Of a stretch of 35,749 nt of DNA, positions 33,446 to 35,749 are shown piece by piece. Every line of letters starts with the position of its first letter. Position 1 is the first letter of the stretch. Made by a program: the position numbers and the translations under genes. Source of the DNA: an uncultured Mycoplasmatota bacterium (GTDB taxonomy: Bacteria > Bacillota_I > Bacilli_A > RF39 > UBA660); assembly GCA_947574255.1 (NCBI GenBank), contig CANPJT010000007.1:1-35749 (forward strand), in the 5' to 3' direction. Below the pieces are notes generated by a model. The model saw nothing but the letters and a program-made list of their open reading frames with translations, did not search any database and was not told where the DNA came from.

Positions 33446-33475
33446 CCATAAAAATAAGATATAGTCACCTATATC
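33446..33475 (-). terminator. Terminator or attenuator between the TasA-like gene and tex
   Basis: Minus strand: stem GATATAG/CTATATC with a GTGA tetraloop (33475-33458), then TTATTTTT. It ends one base short of the GGAGG of tex, so it could both end the upstream transcript and limit read-through into tex. Confidence 0.65.
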
Positions 33476-33487
33476 CCATTTATTCTT

Positions 33488-34015
33488 TTATACGTCTTCT
33501 ATAAAAATTTTACCACTTACTGATTTCCCCATATCTTCACTTTGATCATCAGTAGGGTTATTTTTATATTCAATAGTAACTGTATAAGATTTAGTAACAC
33601 CTGGAGCAATAGATAATTCATCACTTAAAGGGCCTGTTGCACTTGGAAAGTTTGTCGTTTTTTTAACAACATTATTTTCTTTCAACACTACTTCAATATC
33701 ACTTTTTCTTGTAAAATTATTACTAACTTCATTAACTACAATTTTATAATTAAGTGTAACATTACCTGTATTTTCTAAAGTAAAATTTTTTGTAAAAATA
33801 TCTCCTGGAACCATATTAGTAATATTAATAGCTGGGTCATTATCAGAAAAAATAGCCCTTATATCTGGAGTAGTTACATTTAATCCTCTCTTATCTGCAT
33901 TATCATTTTTTACATTAGTAGTATAATACGCATAACTAGTAGCTACTACAAGAACAATAAATAATCCTACTATTACTGCTGAAACAATAACCGTTTTCTT
34001 ATTATCTTTAGTCAT
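33488..34015 (-). CDS. TasA/camelysin-like secreted surface protein
   Basis: 175 residues from ATG 34015 (AGGTGG 5 bases upstream; a GTG at 34024 is less likely). The N-terminus is an anchor or signal segment (TVIVSAVIVGLFIVLVVATSYAYYTT). The rest is beta rich, with the pattern NMVPGDIFTKNFTLENTGNVTLNYKIVV, common in TasA/CalY-type SipW-dependent fibre proteins. No SipW-type peptidase is visible in the window. It ends SGKIFIEDV. The promoter at 34043-34071 is nearly identical to that of the next gene upstream. Surface location is likely; fibre formation is inference. Confidence 0.7.
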   Translation of the reverse strand: MTKDNKKTVIVSAVIVGLFIVLVVATSYAYYTTNVKNDNADKRGLNVTTPDIRAIFSDNDPAINITNMVPGDIFTKNFTLENTGNVTLNYKIVVNEVSNNFTRKSDIEVVLKENNVVKKTTNFPSATGPLSDELSIAPGVTKSYTVTIEYKNNPTDDQSEDMGKSVSGKIFIEDV

Positions 34016-34042
34016 TATAACCACCTATCTTCATCTATATTA

Positions 34043-34071
34043 ATTATCTATTATTCTGAAAAATTTGTCAA
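34043..34071 (-). promoter_or_regulatory. Promoter of the TasA-like gene (duplicated cassette, copy A)
   Basis: Minus strand: TTGACA (34071-34066), 17-base spacer, GATAAT (34048-34043). The spacer sequence is also conserved in the copy at 34638-34666, differing at one base. Confidence 0.8.
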
Positions 34072-34091
34072 TTATATTTTATTTTCAATGT

Positions 34092-34138
34092 AAAAAATAA
34101 ATTAAAAAAAATAGATTTTTTATAATAATTTATTTTTT
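34092..34138 (-). terminator. AT-only hairpin ending the unknown gene at 34149
   Basis: Minus strand: AAAAAATAAATTA pairs with TAATTTATTTTTT around an A/T loop. The stem is about 13 bp with T runs on the right. Directly downstream of the stop at 34149 and upstream of the next promoter. Confidence 0.55.
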
Positions 34139-34148
34139 AAAAACTAAC

Positions 34149-34589
34149 CTATTTCATAAGAGCATCACAATACTTTATTTCTTTATCAAAACCATCATTT
34201 ACTAAACTACGATAATTGCCACCATCAAAAATAATTGCATTAGCATCTATATTGTACATTTCATATATTCTTTTTTTCCATTTCTCTGGACTACTATAGT
34301 ATTCAAAAAATACCTTACCAGATGAAGCACATATATCTTTCAAGGATTTCTCACATAATCCTGTTAAAATTTTGCCAGTTTTTGTATAATATGAAAATAT
34401 ACACCAATAATGTTTAGAAGTCATAACCCACACTTCATTATCGCTAGCAACATGAGGAAAAAAATGATCTTTTTTCAATATATTAAATAAATCCTCATAT
34501 GTTGCATTATTAACTAACTGATATACTTTTTTATGACCAACAATATCATCCCCAGCACAAACACTTTCTCGATTAACTTCTATATTCAA
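34149..34589 (-). CDS. Conserved-looking cytoplasmic protein of unknown function
   Basis: 146 residues from TTG 34589 (GGGGATGA about 6 bases upstream). It starts MNIEVNRESVCAGDD and has VASDNEVWVMTSKHYWCIFSYY, a strand-rich middle, and a helical end (SPEKWKKRIYEMY, FDGGNYRSLVNDG). No signal or membrane segment. The opening resembles small single-copy hypothetical proteins of gut Bacillota that I recall only loosely, some near polymorphic-toxin or immunity genes. I cannot assign a function. Its promoter is a near-identical copy of that of the TasA-like gene, which suggests shared control. Confidence 0.6.
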   Translation of the reverse strand: MNIEVNRESVCAGDDIVGHKKVYQLVNNATYEDLFNILKKDHFFPHVASDNEVWVMTSKHYWCIFSYYTKTGKILTGLCEKSLKDICASSGKVFFEYYSSPEKWKKRIYEMYNIDANAIIFDGGNYRSLVNDGFDKEIKYCDALMK

Positions 34590-34637
34590 TTAAAATCATC
34601 CCCTAATATTAATAAAACTTTTTACTTATTTATAGCA

Positions 34638-34666
34638 ATTATCTATTATTCTGATAAATTTGTCAA
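34638..34666 (-). promoter_or_regulatory. Promoter of the unknown gene (duplicated cassette, copy B)
   Basis: Minus strand: TTGACA (34666-34661), 17-base spacer, GATAAT (34643-34638), nearly identical to 34043-34071 including the spacer and a few flanking bases. Confidence 0.8.
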
Positions 34667-34694
34667 TTATATATAACATTCAATTAAAAATATT

Positions 34695-35749
34695 TTAATT
34701 AGCTTTTAAAACAAACGGTGAAGTACTTGTTCCATCATTTTCACCTTCAATCTTAATATTTAAATTTAGATATACAACTGGATGAACAATATAAGGCCAG
34801 CCACCACCACTAACATTGGAAATACCAGCATCACCATAACCTGCACCAGAAATAACAAATATACTATAAGAGCCAGATGAATATGGTGTTAATGTCCACT
34901 GAACACTTGTTTTTATCAACCAATCATTATTGATACAATCACTTAATGTACTTTCATCCCAATTGGCTAGACTTGAATTTAAACAATAATTTCTATTTAA
35001 TCCGCCACTCGTTGCATATCCATAATCACTTAGATATATTAAGCCAACATTTCCTGACCATTTAATCGGTCTTCCACTATATACCATACTTCCTCTTTCT
35101 GCTTCATAATACTTTTTTGTTGTTCCATCATTAAGGTTATTATATCCTCCCAAGTTCCACACACTCTCACTTATCATGCTCTTTGCTTCTTCAGTTAATC
35201 CATTATTTGTAAAATCACATGTCCTTGTTGCTCCATTAACTCCATATGGACAATCTCCATTTGTTCTATTGTAGTATGCTCCCTCATTTAAGACTTTTTG
35301 TAAAGCACTATCACTCCAATCATTACTTCCATATTCACTGGTTGATGATTCTGTTCCTTTTGGTTTATTATCCCATAAATATTGTCCTATACTTTCATTT
35401 CTTATTAATTTGACTTTACTTTCCTTACTTCCATCGGGATTCTCTATATCTTTCATTACTCCTATTATTCGCCATAATTCGTTATTAAATGACACATAAT
35501 TGTTGGGATTTCCTCCTATATATCTTAAATTACCATATTCGTCTTCTACTAATTCTTCTGAATTAAGATTCTTTAAATATTTTACTAGAGTCACTTCTTC
35601 TTTAAAATCAATATTACATTTTATCTTCTTTGTACCATTTGAGTTTATATTTACTAATCCCCAATTTTCTATATTCCATTCAGCAGTAGCTCCGTTTTCA
35701 CAAGTCACATTATTTACTTCATATCCATCATTTTTACTTGGAAAAGCTT
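34695..35749 (-). CDS. Large surface protein, paralogue of the G-tract gene (N-terminus beyond the edge)
   Basis: The C-terminal ~351 residues of a protein homologous to the one at 25656-26838, open to the edge. Shared blocks include SKNDGY/GKNDGY, TAEW-x-x-NWGLV, LVKYLKNLNSEEL, NNYVSFNNELWRIIGVM, MISESVWNLGG and the end HPVVYL then SPFVLKAN. It differs by an insertion with two Cys (NGDCPYGVNGATRTCDF) and by nearly all positions between WTLTPYSS and HPVVYL. The repeated NELWR-I and LN-EG segments suggest DUF6273-like domains. Surface exposure is inferred from the paralogue's signal segment. Whether this copy has its own G tract lies outside the window. Confidence 0.75.
   Translation of the reverse strand, partial: AFPSKNDGYEVNNVTCENGATAEWNIENWGLVNINSNGTKKIKCNIDFKEEVTLVKYLKNLNSEELVEDEYGNLRYIGGNPNNYVSFNNELWRIIGVMKDIENPDGSKESKVKLIRNESIGQYLWDNKPKGTESSTSEYGSNDWSDSALQKVLNEGAYYNRTNGDCPYGVNGATRTCDFTNNGLTEEAKSMISESVWNLGGYNNLNDGTTKKYYEAERGSMVYSGRPIKWSGNVGLIYLSDYGYATSGGLNRNYCLNSSLANWDESTLSDCINNDWLIKTSVQWTLTPYSSGSYSIFVISGAGYGDAGISNVSGGGWPYIVHPVVYLNLNIKIEGENDGTSTSPFVLKAN

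Noticed and set aside
25656-35749. A complete diversity-generating retroelement in the window
   Set aside because: No reverse transcriptase, accessory gene or template repeat was found; only the possible target segment is present.
1-35749. CRISPR arrays, tRNA or rRNA genes
   Set aside because: No regularly spaced direct repeats, cloverleaf-like sequences or rRNA-like blocks were seen on either strand.

Overview
The window is about 27% GC, uses TGA as a stop, has strong Shine-Dalgarno sites and near-consensus sigma-A promoters, and carries Bacillota hallmarks (LTA-synthase-like sulfatase, Tex, a TasA-like surface protein, Ku/LigD, CapA). It fits an uncultured low-GC Bacilli or Mollicutes-related gut lineage. 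The lineage is an inference; the sequence alone does not fix it. Nearly all genes lie on the minus strand.

Layout. 1-1561: a minus-strand run of an S51 peptidase (cut by the edge), a P-loop kinase-like protein and two GNAT acetyltransferases. 1607-6302: the most unusual block. A ClpP-type protease follows directly on a large two-module CbxX/SpoVK-type AAA+ protein (minus). Divergent to them are a small ORF, a Gln-rich coiled-coil protein in a shifted overlapping frame, and an acidic protein (plus). The block is bounded by an 18-bp inverted repeat (17/18 matches). Outside each repeat lies a copy of the same apparently structured intergenic RNA element. 6303-6677: decayed coding scraps. 6678-10367: lemA, a DUF2207 protein and a zinc-ribbon membrane protein. 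10786-14290: radical-SAM DNA-repair protein, its TIGR03915-type partner and a divergent GroEL paralogue, all translationally coupled behind a promoter that abuts an SOS-box-like palindrome. 14514-19064: a frameshifted gene, an ABC exporter, an AraC/GyrI-type regulator, a histidine phosphatase and a zinc-ribbon membrane protein. 19134-22214: NHEJ operon ku, ligD ligase, ligD PE-Pol. 22323-25524 (plus): an HTH-SDR fusion with lost catalytic residues, a CapA-like protein whose only sensible start is ATA, and TspO.

25656-35749: envelope and surface region. A large surface protein is switched out of frame by a run of ten G in its signal-peptide segment. Its C-terminal part has strikingly high GC (46% against 25%). 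Then come PAP2, asparagine synthetase, an LTA-synthase-like enzyme and Tex as a probable operon, a TasA-like protein, an unknown protein sharing a duplicated promoter with it, and a second paralogue of the surface protein running off the right edge.

Main candidates for something new: (1) the AAA+/ClpP cassette with its flanking repeats and RNAs; (2) the poly-G phase switch plus hypervariable-looking C-terminus in the surface-protein family; (3) the chaperonin paralogue locked into a DNA-repair operon under a possible LexA site.
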